A DNA stretch of 32,165 bases from Nostoc punctiforme NIES-2108 (GTDB taxonomy: Bacteria > Cyanobacteriota > Cyanobacteriia > Cyanobacteriales > Nostocaceae). Made by a program: the position numbers and the translations under genes. The notes below the pieces were generated by a model. That model did no database searches. It was not told the origin of the DNA and saw nothing but the letters and a program-made list of their open reading frames with translations. The first letter of the stretch is position 1. Each line of letters opens with the position of its first letter. Positions 9,010-18,035 of the stretch are shown here, one piece after another. The stretch spans positions 65,434 to 97,598 of the forward strand of contig LXQE01000136.1 of assembly GCA_003326195.1 (NCBI GenBank), given 5' to 3'.

Positions 9010-9285
9010 CTCTTATTAATTTATTAATTTATTAATTTATTAATTTATTAATTTATTGAGTTGTTGTAACTGTTCATAAAAGATATCTCCCTCACCTTTT
9101 TTAATAAAAAAATATACTCGTTTTCGATCTCCTTCCCGAATTCCTCCCATCACATTGACCCGTCCACGTCGCCGTTGTCCTGTAAAATTTTTGCGCCGTC
9201 CTCGCTTATCCCAATTTTTGCGACGAATTACGCGTAAACTGAAACCACTCTCGTCCCAAAACCATACTTGTATTTGCCTAAATCA
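9010..9285 (-). pseudogene. IS630-family transposase relic (DDE_3 start)
   Basis: The minus strand reads QIQVWFWDESGFSLRVIRRK, NWDKRGRRKNFTGQRRRGRV, NVMGGIREGDRKRVYFFIKKG and IFYEQLQQLNKLIN. This is the first part of a Tc1/mariner-IS630 DDE domain, with the first catalytic Asp in WDESGF. A TGA precedes it near 9290. The second Asp (DN) and final Glu are absent because the reading runs into an 8-base tandem repeat and stops. It is an internal fragment with both ends missing. Confidence 0.8.
9013..9060. repeat. TTATTAAT octamer tandem repeat
   Basis: Five perfect copies of TTATTAAT (9013-9052) are followed by a variant TTATTGAG (9053-9060). The run lies at the broken end of the IS630 relic, and the variant copy still reads as part of that gene (LNKL on the minus strand), so the array grew from transposase sequence by slippage. 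Confidence 0.85.
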
Positions 9286-9356
9286 TCGCATATTTATGCA
9301 AAGCTGCAATAGACTTGTGATGGTTAATACACTAAATTTTTTGGATAGAGTATGAC

Positions 9357-10307
9357 ATGAGTAGCAAAACATCCAAGGTCGGGGTCGTTGGCGCAGGAAA
9401 TGTAGGTGCAAATGTAGCAAATGCTTTAGTGCTACTCCATAAATGTGTAACAGTTGTCCTTTTTGACCGAACCTTATCAAAAGCTGAGGGGCAAGCATGG
9501 GATATTGAAGACACCATTCCTCTACTGAAAGAAATGGAGATTACACCATCAAATCAGTATGAAGATTTAGCTGATTCTGATGTCATTGTCGTGACAGTTG
9601 GAGTGCAGTATAAACAAGGACAGACCCGATTAGATATGTTGAGCGACAATGCACAGATCATACGTTCGACGATGAAAGAATTGGATCGAGTTGCACCGAA
9701 TTCAATCGTACTTATTGTTAGCAATCCAGTTGATATACTAACACGCATTGCGATGGACAGTTCCACTAGAGTAGAAAATCTAATTTTCGGTTCAGGAACC
9801 GTTCTTGATACTGCTAGACTAAGATATCAACTTGGTAAGCGACTGAATGTTGCAAAACTTGACGTTCATGTTTATGTGATTGCAGAGCATGGAGACAGTG
9901 AATTTGTCGTTTGGTCTAGTGCATTTATTGGGGGAACTCCATTAGCTGAATTTCCCATACCACAAGGAGCAATGCTGGAACAAATTCAGGAAGAGTACGC
10001 AGAGTTAACCCGTAAGCGAGGCTATAACATTTCTGAACGTAAAGGAAATACTAGCTATGGCATATCAACAGTAGTTTGTCAGTTAGTTGATACTATTCTG
10101 CGAGATGAAAAGCAAATATTTCCAGTATCGGCCAGAGCAGATTCTAACTATGGAGTTGGCAATCAAGTTGTTCTTGGACTTCCATGTATCATTGGTTCGC
10201 AAGGTATTGAGCGCCAACTGTTGTTACCAAGAAATGCTCATGAACAAAGCTTATTAGAAGAGTCAGCTACCAAACTAAATGAAGCATACAATTCTTTGCA
10301 TAATTAA
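9357..10307 (+). CDS. L-lactate/malate dehydrogenase family 2-hydroxyacid dehydrogenase
   Basis: 316 residues, full length for the family. It has the NAD Rossmann motif VGAGNVGANV (11-20), the SNPVDIL strand (122-128), Asp151 and Arg154 in VLDTARLR, the catalytic His178 in AEHGDS, and the substrate-binding Arg91 in the mobile loop. In the loop VGVQYKQGQTRLD the residue equivalent to LDH Gln102 (Arg in malate dehydrogenase) is Tyr85 by my alignment. The enzyme may therefore act on an unusual or bulky 2-hydroxy/2-oxo acid rather than lactate or malate. EHGDS is normally preceded by Gly, here Ala. The start ATG overlaps TATGACATGA, and the gene stands alone. Confidence 0.85.
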   Translation: MSSKTSKVGVVGAGNVGANVANALVLLHKCVTVVLFDRTLSKAEGQAWDIEDTIPLLKEMEITPSNQYEDLADSDVIVVTVGVQYKQGQTRLDMLSDNAQIIRSTMKELDRVAPNSIVLIVSNPVDILTRIAMDSSTRVENLIFGSGTVLDTARLRYQLGKRLNVAKLDVHVYVIAEHGDSEFVVWSSAFIGGTPLAEFPIPQGAMLEQIQEEYAELTRKRGYNISERKGNTSYGISTVVCQLVDTILRDEKQIFPVSARADSNYGVGNQVVLGLPCIIGSQGIERQLLLPRNAHEQSLLEESATKLNEAYNSLHN

Positions 10308-10427
10308 AATAAACCGACCGAAACTTGCCTGATTTCATACCTGTGGCTGTCACATTAACAAATTATATCAAGTCTGGTTAATCACTTATGATTACTACTA
10401 AGTAAATAGGCATAAAAACCAAACTAA

Positions 10428-11519
10428 GTGGTGTTATCACAATTAATCAGGTGGGCTACTACGCCCAAAGAAATGTCAACGATTCTGCTAGGCAAGATGG
10501 CACTCAAAATGGCGATCGCATCAGCCATCTCTTTAATTATTGCTCAGGGGTTGCAATGGGAATATCCGTTTTATGCGGTCATAGCAGCAATTATTGTGAT
10601 GTCATCTACCCACGGTAGTACACTCAAGCTAGGTATTCAGCGATTAATTGGGACGGCTATTGGTGCGATAGCTGGAGCTATCTTTGCGATCGCATTAGGT
10701 AGCAATTCATGGTCACTAGGACTATGTGTTTTCCTGACCATCTTTTTCACTTCTTACTGGAAATTAAATGAAGCAGCGAAACTAGCAGGGTATGTTGCAG
10801 CGATCGTGATTTTAAGCCACAGCCAGTCTCCTTGGCTCTATGCTTGGCATAGATATTTAGAAACCTTTTTGGGTATTGCTGTGGCCTTATTGGTGAACAA
10901 CTTTATTTTTCCGGCTCGTGCGGACACAGAATTGAGGCGTTACCTATCTCAAACGCTAGTTCATTTAGAGCAATTTTACAGGTTAGTCATAGACTGCGCC
11001 TTTACAGGCAACTACGATCGCCCCAGTGTAGATGTATTGAAACTAACTATTATTAATTCATTGGTAGCAGAACGAGAGTTATGGCAAGAAGTCAGACAAG
11101 GACGAACAAACGAACCAATAGAAACGCGAGTGAATGAGGCTTGGGAGTTCCTGATTCGGAGAATTTGGGAACATATCTTAACTATGGAACATACCGTACT
11201 TGCTAGGCAACAGGATACTTTCTGGCAGATTCTCTCGCCCCAAATTAACCAACTGGCACTAGAAACTCAAAACACGATGCTGATTTTAGCAACAGCAGTT
11301 CAATCTTACCAGTCTCATTTAGCTTTGCCAGATATAGAAGTGGCGATCGCTAATGCAACGGAAGAATTGAACCAGCTAAAAGAAGTTCAGCAAGCAGATT
11401 ATTCAATGGATGAATTACTGCGGTTTTTCACATTCTTTTACACGATAGAAGAGATAGGTAGAAAGTTGCAAAAAATGGCAATCATGCTAAATTATTCGGC
11501 GTTGCATAATAGGGTATGA
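10428..11519 (+). CDS. FUSC / aromatic-acid-exporter-like membrane protein
   Basis: 363 residues. The N-terminal 145 residues hold five to six hydrophobic helices: MAIASAISLIIAQGL, YAVIAAIIVM, LIGTAIGAIAGAIFAIAL, LGLCVFLTIFFTSY, YVAAIVIL and FLGIAVALLVNNFIFPA. The remainder is a soluble, mostly helical domain. The early segment STHGSTLKLGIQRLIGTAIG is the typical FUSC/ArAE pattern. Such proteins sit in the inner membrane and are linked to efflux of aromatic acids. The frame opens with GTG at 10428 or 10431; ATG at 10473 or 10497 would shorten it without losing the first helix, so the start is uncertain. Confidence 0.8.
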   Translation: MVLSQLIRWATTPKEMSTILLGKMALKMAIASAISLIIAQGLQWEYPFYAVIAAIIVMSSTHGSTLKLGIQRLIGTAIGAIAGAIFAIALGSNSWSLGLCVFLTIFFTSYWKLNEAAKLAGYVAAIVILSHSQSPWLYAWHRYLETFLGIAVALLVNNFIFPARADTELRRYLSQTLVHLEQFYRLVIDCAFTGNYDRPSVDVLKLTIINSLVAERELWQEVRQGRTNEPIETRVNEAWEFLIRRIWEHILTMEHTVLARQQDTFWQILSPQINQLALETQNTMLILATAVQSYQSHLALPDIEVAIANATEELNQLKEVQQADYSMDELLRFFTFFYTIEEIGRKLQKMAIMLNYSALHNRV

Positions 11520-11654
11520 ACATGAACATTGCCGGGTAGTGGTAAATATCAGTTTTTACTACATATTTACCACTACAGCTATTTTCAGGTAAATAGATCG
11601 GGGGGGTAGGGGCACAGCATTTGCGATCGCTCCCTCACAACCCCAAATTTAGCA

Positions 11655-12455
11655 TTAGCGTTTGAAAAGGATGTCATAAAGTGACAGTAAAACCTCTACC
11701 ACAATCAAAATCACCACATACCACTCTACTCGCTGACTACTACTATGCTGCATGAACTCCAGCACCGTTTGGGCAGTTTGGGCAATTAGCTCTAGTTTAC
11801 GTTCCAGGGCATGGTGACGCTCACGGATTTCGTATTCATCTTCCAAGCGCAGATATAAGTTTTCTAGCTGTGGAGATTCCCAGAGCAACTCTGGCTTATC
11901 GATAATCTCTACTTGACCTACAATCTTATGTTGAACTAATAGGGTAGTCCCAAGTTGACGCAGTAATTCCCGGCTTTGTTGTCTACTTCTGTTTTCACGC
12001 TGGAGACTAGCTGCAAACGGTTCAATTTGATCAAATACAGTCGCTAGGCTGGTTTCATAGTGAGACAACACAACACTTTTGGCGAGAATATCAGCCACTA
12101 TCTGCAAGCGTTCTATGCTTAATTCATGCAGTAAAATTTTTCCTTCTTTAGCTCGTTCACTCTCACTAATACTGAGATGGACTTCCACCTCTTCTGTTTC
12201 TGGGTCGGCAAAAGGGCCGCTAATTTGAGAAGATAGTTTGCTCAAAAAGGCTACCTTTTCTACAGGCTCAAGATTAAACAGGACAACTGCACCATAGCCC
12301 AAGAGTACTGCGTACCCTTCTTCACCGGCTTTAACCAATACTGGCATACTCGCCAAGCAAACGTAATTCTCCAGCGTCTGTAAATTAATACCTTTACCAA
12401 GGAATAGGGCCTGCGCTCTAAATCTATCTTTGTCATTAAAAAGGAGTTTTTGCAT
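11655..12455 (-). CDS. RMD1/SIF2 family (DUF155) membrane-anchored protein
   Basis: 266 residues matching the RMD1/DUF155 family. It has an N-terminal globular region (LFNDKDRFRAQALFLGKGIN, GYAVLLGYGAVVLFN), the central LSIERLQIVADILAKSVVLS segment, a helical region and a single C-terminal transmembrane helix (VVILIVVEVLLSLYDILF, about 245-262). A tail-anchored topology with the bulk in the cytoplasm is predicted. The yeast and mammalian relatives (RMD1, RMND1) act in mitochondria, the latter supporting translation; the bacterial role is not known. It is divergent from the CIA30 gene, with 239 bases between them. Confidence 0.85.
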   Translation of the reverse strand: MQKLLFNDKDRFRAQALFLGKGINLQTLENYVCLASMPVLVKAGEEGYAVLLGYGAVVLFNLEPVEKVAFLSKLSSQISGPFADPETEEVEVHLSISESERAKEGKILLHELSIERLQIVADILAKSVVLSHYETSLATVFDQIEPFAASLQRENRSRQQSRELLRQLGTTLLVQHKIVGQVEIIDKPELLWESPQLENLYLRLEDEYEIRERHHALERKLELIAQTAQTVLEFMQHSSSQRVEWYVVILIVVEVLLSLYDILFKR

Positions 12456-12694
12456 TGTTGCCCGGAAGCTATATTCTGCCTGCTTTACTGCTCTGGTAGC
12501 GATAGTAATTTATGCCTGTTGTCAGAAATAACTACAATCTCAGCTTACCATTTCGTCTTTCCCCTACACCCCATACCCTGTTTTAGATACTCTTGCGCCC
12601 TGAATAAATTACAGCGCTTTTCAAGTTATTGAACTACACTACTCGCCACTCCTTCCAAAATTGTTAGAGTGAATAAAGTTATGAGGACGCAAAT

Positions 12695-14179
12695 ATGGCT
12701 GACAAAAATCGTTCTCAATGGGACTTAGGCAGGTTTATCGAAACCCTGACTTACTTTGAGGTAATTCCTTTCCTTAACTGGGTACAGCAATTAATCCAAG
12801 GTCGTCCTAAGGATAATCAATATAGACCCAATGGAGGAAGAAACGTGGGTGTAATATTAGTAGCAGGTGCAACAGGTGGTGTCGGTAAACGAGTCGTGCA
12901 GCGATCGCTCCAACAAGGTTATAAAGTTCGCGCCCTAGTTCGAGATATTGACAAAGCGCGGTCAATTCTTGGTAATGATATCGATTTAGTAGTTGCGGAT
13001 ATCACGCAGCCAGAAACTTTAACTCCTTTAGTTATGGCTGATATCCAAGCTGTAATTTGTTGTACAGCAGTGCGCGTACAACCAGTTGAGGGAGATACAG
13101 CAGACAGAGCCAAATATTATCAAGGTGTTAAATTTTACCAGCCAGAAATTGTTGGCGACACTCCCGAAAATGTAGAATATCAAGGAGTCAAAAACTTAGT
13201 CGAAGCGGCGGCAAAATATTTGCCCCAAGCAAAAGAAAAACTAATATTTGATTTCACCAAGCCATCAGCAGAATTAAAAGATAACTGGGGAGCGCTGGAT
13301 GATGTCGTCATGGGTGGCGTGAGTGCCAGTAATATCCAATTAGTAGAAAATACAGCTTTATTTGCTGGTAATGTCTCCACCGCTAACTCTGGCGGATTTG
13401 CTTCTGTCAGAACGAAGAATTTTGATCCACCCTTCAACTTATCTGGTTATGAAGGAGTGAAATTGCGCGTCAAAGGTGACGGTCAGCGTTATAAAATATT
13501 TCTGCGGACAGATACAACATGGGATGGTATTGGCTATAGCTATTCTTTCGATACTGTAGCTAATACCTGGATAGATATTCAGATTCCCTTTGCAGATTTG
13601 ATTCCCGTATTTCGAGCAAAAGTTGTTAAAGATGCACCGCCACTTGAAGAAAGTAGAATTCGCTCATTCCAACTGATGTTGAGCAAATTTGAACATGATG
13701 GCGCTTTAAATCCCAAATTTTCCCCAGGTGGTTTTACTTTCCAGTTGGAATCAATTAAAGCTTATGGGGGGACAGCTTTACCACAATTTATTCTCGTCAG
13801 TTCAGCAGGTGTTACTCGTCCCGGACGTCCTGGCATTAATTTAGATGAAGAACCCCCAGCAGTGAAATTAAATGACCAATTGGGAGGAATTCTAACTTGG
13901 AAGTTGAAGGGAGAAGATAGTTTAAGAGAAAGCGGAATTCCTTATACAATTATTAGACCTTGTGCTTTAACTGAAGACGCAGGTGGTAAGGAATTAATAT
14001 TTGAGCAAGGTGACAATATTAGAGGTAAAATTAGCCGCGAGGATGTGGCAGAACTTTGCGTGCAAGCGCTAAAACTAGAAAAAGCGTCTAACGTCACATT
14101 TGAGGTTAAACAGGGAGAAAATACTGTCAATATCGATTGGCAGAGTTTATTTTCTAACTTACAACCTGATGAAAGATGA
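12695..14179 (+). CDS. NAD(P)-binding SDR with inserted CIA30 domain
   Basis: 494 residues. After a 50-residue leader, the atypical SDR/NmrA-like Rossmann motif AGATGGVGKR lies at 57-66, followed by VRALVRD and the strand DIQAVICCTA. A CIA30 (complex I intermediate-associated protein 30) domain is inserted at about 176-348 (KLIFDFTKPSAELKDNWGAL, DDVVMGGVS, ESIKAYGG). The SDR fold then resumes with QFILVSSAGVTRPGR and GIPYTIIRPCALT. This nested order is common in cyanobacterial and plastid proteins. CIA30 proteins assist assembly of respiratory complex I or related complexes; the exact role here is unproven. A GAGG ribosome site lies 10 bases before ATG. Confidence 0.88.
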   Translation: MADKNRSQWDLGRFIETLTYFEVIPFLNWVQQLIQGRPKDNQYRPNGGRNVGVILVAGATGGVGKRVVQRSLQQGYKVRALVRDIDKARSILGNDIDLVVADITQPETLTPLVMADIQAVICCTAVRVQPVEGDTADRAKYYQGVKFYQPEIVGDTPENVEYQGVKNLVEAAAKYLPQAKEKLIFDFTKPSAELKDNWGALDDVVMGGVSASNIQLVENTALFAGNVSTANSGGFASVRTKNFDPPFNLSGYEGVKLRVKGDGQRYKIFLRTDTTWDGIGYSYSFDTVANTWIDIQIPFADLIPVFRAKVVKDAPPLEESRIRSFQLMLSKFEHDGALNPKFSPGGFTFQLESIKAYGGTALPQFILVSSAGVTRPGRPGINLDEEPPAVKLNDQLGGILTWKLKGEDSLRESGIPYTIIRPCALTEDAGGKELIFEQGDNIRGKISREDVAELCVQALKLEKASNVTFEVKQGENTVNIDWQSLFSNLQPDER

Positions 14180-14253
14180 AATATCTACAGATTTTTAGTC
14201 TCTAAGTTATCTCAACCAAGTCTGGTTAGATAGACTGTTCTAGCAAGTCAGCT

Positions 14254-14607
14254 ATGGGTATGAAAAAAATCAAGGTGCTAGTAATCGCCGGGATTTTAGT
14301 AACAATTATTTGGGGCAGTTTTTTTTCCAAAACTGCCTCATCGCAGCAAGTAGAGTCCCGCATCTACAATCTGGAAGCGGATTTGAATCGTGTTGAGTCG
14401 CGGTTAAATCAGCTAGAGTCTCAGCTAGGTAAAACTCGACAGTCTCCATCCTCAAGAACAACACTTACCCCACGACAATCAACTCGTTCTAGAGGTAACT
14501 TATCACAGCAAGATCCGATGTTTGATCGGCTTGCAACTTTGGTGGTTGAATTGAAGCAACAAGTTAATAAATTAGAGCAGAGAGTTGCTAAATTAGAATC
14601 ACGCTAA
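14254..14607 (+). CDS. Small exported or membrane-anchored coiled-coil protein
   Basis: 117 residues. The N-terminus MGMKKIKVLVIAGILVTIIW is a signal peptide or signal anchor. A heptad-rich stretch follows (YNLEADLNRVESRLNQLESQL), then a Ser/Thr/Arg-rich linker and a second coiled coil at the C-terminus (LVVELKQQVNKLEQRVAKLE). It probably oligomerises in the periplasm. I do not recognise a named family. It lies 74 bases after the CIA30 gene on the same strand and might be co-transcribed. Confidence 0.65.
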   Translation: MGMKKIKVLVIAGILVTIIWGSFFSKTASSQQVESRIYNLEADLNRVESRLNQLESQLGKTRQSPSSRTTLTPRQSTRSRGNLSQQDPMFDRLATLVVELKQQVNKLEQRVAKLESR

Positions 14608-14648
14608 ATATTTAATCAAATTTCAAAAGGGTAGTACCGCAAGGCGGA

Positions 14649-14676
14649 ATTAAAAATTAAAAATTAAAAATTAAAA
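14649..14676. repeat. ATTAAAA heptamer STRR, four copies
   Basis: Four perfect tandem copies of ATTAAAA. Heptameric short tandemly repeated repetitive sequences are a known trait of heterocystous cyanobacteria. The same unit is found at 3470-3488. Confidence 0.85.
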
Positions 14677-14801
14677 ACGAACGCAGTGTAAGCGTTTGAT
14701 TGATTTGGAATGGGTGATTTATTTACGCCGTGTTCTACTAAGCTATTCCACATTTAACTTGCGGGCAAGAGACGGGATGAATTGCCGTCTCTACAATAAT
14801 C

Positions 14802-14968
14802 CCATACGGTTCAGTTAAGGCTAAAACTCTGTTATCCAAGTCAATTTTTTAACGAACCGCCTTCTCTGCGAGAGGCTTCCGCCAACGCGTAGCGTCTCGT
14901 AGAGAAGGCGCAGAGGACGCAGAGAGAAGAAAGAGAAGGAAAAAATTGCTTAACTGAACCTTATTGAG
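14802..14968. repeat. Inverted-repeat element with GC-rich palindromic core
   Basis: GGTTCAGTTAA (14808-14818) and its complement TTAACTGAACC (14950-14960) bound about 150 bases. Inside, CGCCTTCTCT (14858-14867) pairs with AGAGAAGGCG (14901-14910), with an inner CGAGA/TCTCG stem. The right end stops just short of the stop codon of the GH3 gene (14969-14971), so the palindrome lies in that gene's 3' untranslated region and could act as its transcript end, although no T-run on the minus strand was noted. Confidence 0.65.
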
Positions 14969-16483
14969 CTATTTTTGGGCAATTTTCAACTTCAATTCTT
15001 GTAAAAATTCAGTGCTAATGGGTGATTTTGCTAGAATTGGATGCTTAATACCTCCCCAGACACTTCCAGTACGGATACGATGGGAAACTAATATTTCAGG
15101 AATTTGACTAGAAATTAAAACCTTTGGTGGTGCAAGTTGGCCGAGCGATCGCGCTCTCTTGTAATGATATGATTCTGATAGAGCCAGATCCAGTTGTTGA
15201 GCGATAATTTCTGGGGTTTCTTTTGCCGAATCTAGTAATAAAATATAGTGTGGAGGATCGGCAATGGGCATCAAACTTTTAAAATTAGTTTCTTGTAAGT
15301 TCAATAGAGTCAGAGCATTATTTACAAAGGTTTCTTGCAACTTTTCGCCCACCAAATCGCTCACAGCTTGATGTCGTCCGAGAAACTCTAAACAGGGAGT
15401 GTGGCGATAGTAATGAGTTACCCGGATGCGATCGCCAATTCGATAACGATATAATCCGCCTTTCTGGGATAAAATAATTGTGTATTCCTTGCCAATGTTG
15501 AGTTCATGTAAACCATGCAAGGAACCAGTCTCATCCTCGAACTCGAAAAAAACTTCATCCAGAACCGGTACACATCCCCCAGCTACAATCAAGGGAATCG
15601 TCATTGGGGCTTCGGTTGCTAGTAATCCTTTACCTTGAATGAATACACTTGGAAATTGCGATCTTAATCCCTGAGCTTGATCTGCTGCATTGGCGCTATC
15701 CCAGCAGGAAATCAGCTTCAAATGTGGCCAGAGTTGCATCCAGGGAATATTATTTTTGCTGAGGAGTTGCAAGCGATGATGTGAAATCCGGTTGTGTAAT
15801 TCTCCTCGCAATAAATCCTGATTTTCTTGAATATATTTTAAATGTACTTGTAGAAAACTAGGACTCCAAATAGAAATAATTTCTAGTTTTTCAGCCTCTA
15901 ATAATGCCAAAGCCAGTTGATGTTTAAACAACTTCGCGTCATGCAGGCGATTAAGTTTATTTGGCATCACCAACCAAGGACGCAAAAACCAACGCAACCA
16001 ACCATCTAAATAATCTAAATCGTCCTGTAAAGCTTGGCTATCAGCTACATTTAATTGCGGCGAGATACAAGCATAAAGCTTGCCTGTGGAAAATTTCGGG
16101 CCATGTACAATCAAATCATGCGCCCATACACAAAACATCTGATTAAACGATCGCCGCAAAGATTGAGTATAAGGAATCCATTTTACTGCTCCACTGCTAC
16201 CAGAGGTTTTTTCATAGAACAAAATCGGTTCTGGTGTGAGGGAAATTTGCTGCTGTTTTTGATTTAAGCAGGGTTCGAGTGCATCATAATTTACAATTGG
16301 CACACGCTGCCAATCGTCTACAGAATGAATCCCCAAAGTTTTACCATACTCACTCTTGATTAGGCGATCGCAAATTTCCTTCTGTACAGATGTCTGCATT
16401 AACTCTGGGTTATCCAAAGCTTGATGAAATCGCCTCGCAGTTGGTGCGAGGATTTGCCCAAAAAGCTGAATAATCGGACGCAT
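14969..16483 (-). CDS. GH3-family acyl-adenylating enzyme
   Basis: 504 residues of the GH3 (auxin-responsive promoter) branch of the ANL superfamily. Motif I is FYEKTSGSSGAVKWIP (TSGSSG, 93-98), motif II lies around GLLATE (Glu291), and motif III is YRYRIGD (345-351), followed by FLGRHQAVSDLVGEKL (367-382). GH3 enzymes adenylate a carboxylate (jasmonate, auxin or benzoate in plants) and transfer it to an amino acid or other amine; bacterial members are poorly characterised. Its ATG shares one base with the TAA of the upstream acyltransferase gene (TAATG at 16485-16481), so translation is coupled. It is the last gene of the minus-strand cluster. Confidence 0.9.
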   Translation of the reverse strand: MRPIIQLFGQILAPTARRFHQALDNPELMQTSVQKEICDRLIKSEYGKTLGIHSVDDWQRVPIVNYDALEPCLNQKQQQISLTPEPILFYEKTSGSSGAVKWIPYTQSLRRSFNQMFCVWAHDLIVHGPKFSTGKLYACISPQLNVADSQALQDDLDYLDGWLRWFLRPWLVMPNKLNRLHDAKLFKHQLALALLEAEKLEIISIWSPSFLQVHLKYIQENQDLLRGELHNRISHHRLQLLSKNNIPWMQLWPHLKLISCWDSANAADQAQGLRSQFPSVFIQGKGLLATEAPMTIPLIVAGGCVPVLDEVFFEFEDETGSLHGLHELNIGKEYTIILSQKGGLYRYRIGDRIRVTHYYRHTPCLEFLGRHQAVSDLVGEKLQETFVNNALTLLNLQETNFKSLMPIADPPHYILLLDSAKETPEIIAQQLDLALSESYHYKRARSLGQLAPPKVLISSQIPEILVSHRIRTGSVWGGIKHPILAKSPISTEFLQELKLKIAQK

Positions 16484-17091
16484 TATTGCACCTTTTGATT
16501 AGGATAAAGCTTGGTGGCTGCTGGTAAATAAGAACCATCGCCAATGACTACACCAGGAGCAAGATTAGATCCGGCCCCCACAAAAACATTGCTGCCAATC
16601 TTGACTTTTTTGACATACAACATTAAATTTTGCTTGCGGGGTTTAATGATGTGAGAATAGATACCGACACCATGCCCGATAACGACGCGATCGCCAATTT
16701 CTAATAAACTGCGATCGGCAATCTCCAATCTTGTTGTCCAGTAGACATCTCGCCCCACTTTAGCACCCCACAATCGCAACCAACAAGAAAACACCCCCGG
16801 AATCAACCGCAGCACTGCTTCTAAGGCTGGAATAGCAATATAAATTACCTGGATTTGATGACTACCCCACCAGGGATTATATTCTTTATTTTGTAAATAA
16901 CTAATACCTTCCCGCACAGGATAAACCCATTCATGCAAGCGGTAAACTAGCACTGGTAGCCCATAAATAGAAAGTAACACCGCCAGAATGCTGAAGATGT
17001 TAGGTGAATAGGCGAGGTAGACTATTGCTGCCCCAGTTAGCAATAATATAAAGGCGGGAAAAAACGAAAGAATTTTACTTAGAACTGTCAT
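16483..17091 (-). CDS. Hexapeptide (left-handed beta-helix) acyltransferase with N-terminal membrane helices
   Basis: 202 residues. Two hydrophobic helices (FPAFILLLTGAAIVYLAY and IFSILAVLLSIYGLPVLVY, about 11-50) precede a WcaF/LacA-like hexapeptide domain. That domain has LRLWGAKVGRDVYWTTRLEI, DRVVIGHGVGIYSH and IGSNVFVGAGSNLAPGVVIG. The second half of the helix, after the loop KPRKQNLMLYVKK, holds the usual V-I-G rungs. It probably transfers an acyl group to a hydroxyl at the membrane. It overlaps both neighbours by one base (TAATG), which ties it to the hydroxylase before it and the GH3 enzyme after it. Confidence 0.82.
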   Translation of the reverse strand: MTVLSKILSFFPAFILLLTGAAIVYLAYSPNIFSILAVLLSIYGLPVLVYRLHEWVYPVREGISYLQNKEYNPWWGSHQIQVIYIAIPALEAVLRLIPGVFSCWLRLWGAKVGRDVYWTTRLEIADRSLLEIGDRVVIGHGVGIYSHIIKPRKQNLMLYVKKVKIGSNVFVGAGSNLAPGVVIGDGSYLPAATKLYPNQKVQ

Positions 17092-17840
17092 TAAAATGGG
17101 AAGAAAAGTTTTTGGAACAAGTTTAATGAACTAGGAATTCCTATTGTAGACGGCAATTTTGTGCTTTCATAATATGTTCCATGTAACTTATCCCAAATTT
17201 TCAGATTAGCGCCATAGTTATAATTGTGGACTTCGCGGCAATGATGCCAAGCATGATCCTGGGGTAAGATTAGCCAAGAAGATAAAAATTGATAAAGCCA
17301 GCTACTTTCAGGAATTATCAAGCAGCTATGCCGCCATAAATCTAAGGCAGAAGTTAGACTGACTCCAAGTAAATAACCTGTTGGATCGGCTAACAGATAC
17401 AAAAACAAAGTGTGTATCCATAAATAAATAATTACCAAACTTGTCCAAAGTGTGTTGCGAGAAGTTCCTAATACATCCATCTGAGTAACGGTATGATGGA
17501 CTTGATGAACTTTCCACAATAATTTAGTATGTAATAAACGATGATTCCAATAATATAAATAATCAACCACAACAAAACTGATCATAAAAGTCGGAATTAA
17601 TGATAATTTTAAATATCCTTGTTGAGTGGGTAATAAATGTTGATAAAGCCAATACACTAAAGTCGCTTGTAGTAAGGGAATCAAAATTCCTTGAATAGTT
17701 AATCCAATGCCATCTAGAAACCAATCTTCACAACTTTTAACTTTAAGTTGAGTTCGTCCAGCTTGATTGGTAATAGTCCAACCAACTAATCCGATAAAAG
17801 AGCCAAAAATTAGTAGTTGTGAAAAGTTTTGTATTCCCAC
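17091..17840 (-). CDS. Fatty acid hydroxylase / sterol desaturase family di-iron membrane enzyme
   Basis: 249 residues with the eight-histidine signature of the ERG3/CrtR-like superfamily: HRLLH (100-104), HQVHH (112-116), and DHAWHHCREVH (His195, 198, 199, 204). Four hydrophobic stretches surround the boxes (LLIFGSFIGLVGWTI, IPLLQATLVYWLY, FMISFVVVDYLYYW, LVIIYLWIHTLFLYLL). Such enzymes hydroxylate or desaturate lipids, sterols or carotenoids using a di-iron centre and oxygen. It is translationally coupled to the acyltransferase (TAATG at 17093-17089). The substrate is unknown; a hydrophobic molecule is inferred from the family. Confidence 0.88.
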   Translation of the reverse strand: MGIQNFSQLLIFGSFIGLVGWTITNQAGRTQLKVKSCEDWFLDGIGLTIQGILIPLLQATLVYWLYQHLLPTQQGYLKLSLIPTFMISFVVVDYLYYWNHRLLHTKLLWKVHQVHHTVTQMDVLGTSRNTLWTSLVIIYLWIHTLFLYLLADPTGYLLGVSLTSALDLWRHSCLIIPESSWLYQFLSSWLILPQDHAWHHCREVHNYNYGANLKIWDKLHGTYYESTKLPSTIGIPSSLNLFQKLFFPF

Positions 17841-17945
17841 TTTTGATTGCTCACACTGATATTGATTAATTACGAATTACATCATGTCTGCTTAATTACT
17901 TATTAAACCCGAAGAACCCCACCCCGCCAAAGCTACGCTTTGTCT

Positions 17946-17970
17946 CCCCTCCCCTTGCTAAGGGGAGGGG
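17946..17970. repeat. Perfect 11-bp hairpin repeat between Rieske and hydroxylase genes
   Basis: CCCCTCCCCTT (17946-17956) and AAGGGGAGGGG (17960-17970) flank a 3-base loop, inside a longer weaker pairing of ACCCCACCC with GGGATGGGGTG. This CCCCTCCCCTT-type palindrome is a common dispersed repeat in Nostoc-like genomes. No T-run follows on the minus strand, so termination is not evident; it may reduce or process read-through from the Rieske gene. Confidence 0.7.
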
Positions 17971-18035
17971 ATTAAGGGATGGGGTGTAATGACTGTGGAA
18001 ATCATGACTAATTTATGCGGAGATGATATTATTTT

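Noticed and set aside
17946..17970. Terminator after the Rieske gene
   Set aside because: The hairpin is perfect but has no T-run on the minus strand and resembles a dispersed repeat; kept as a repeat only.
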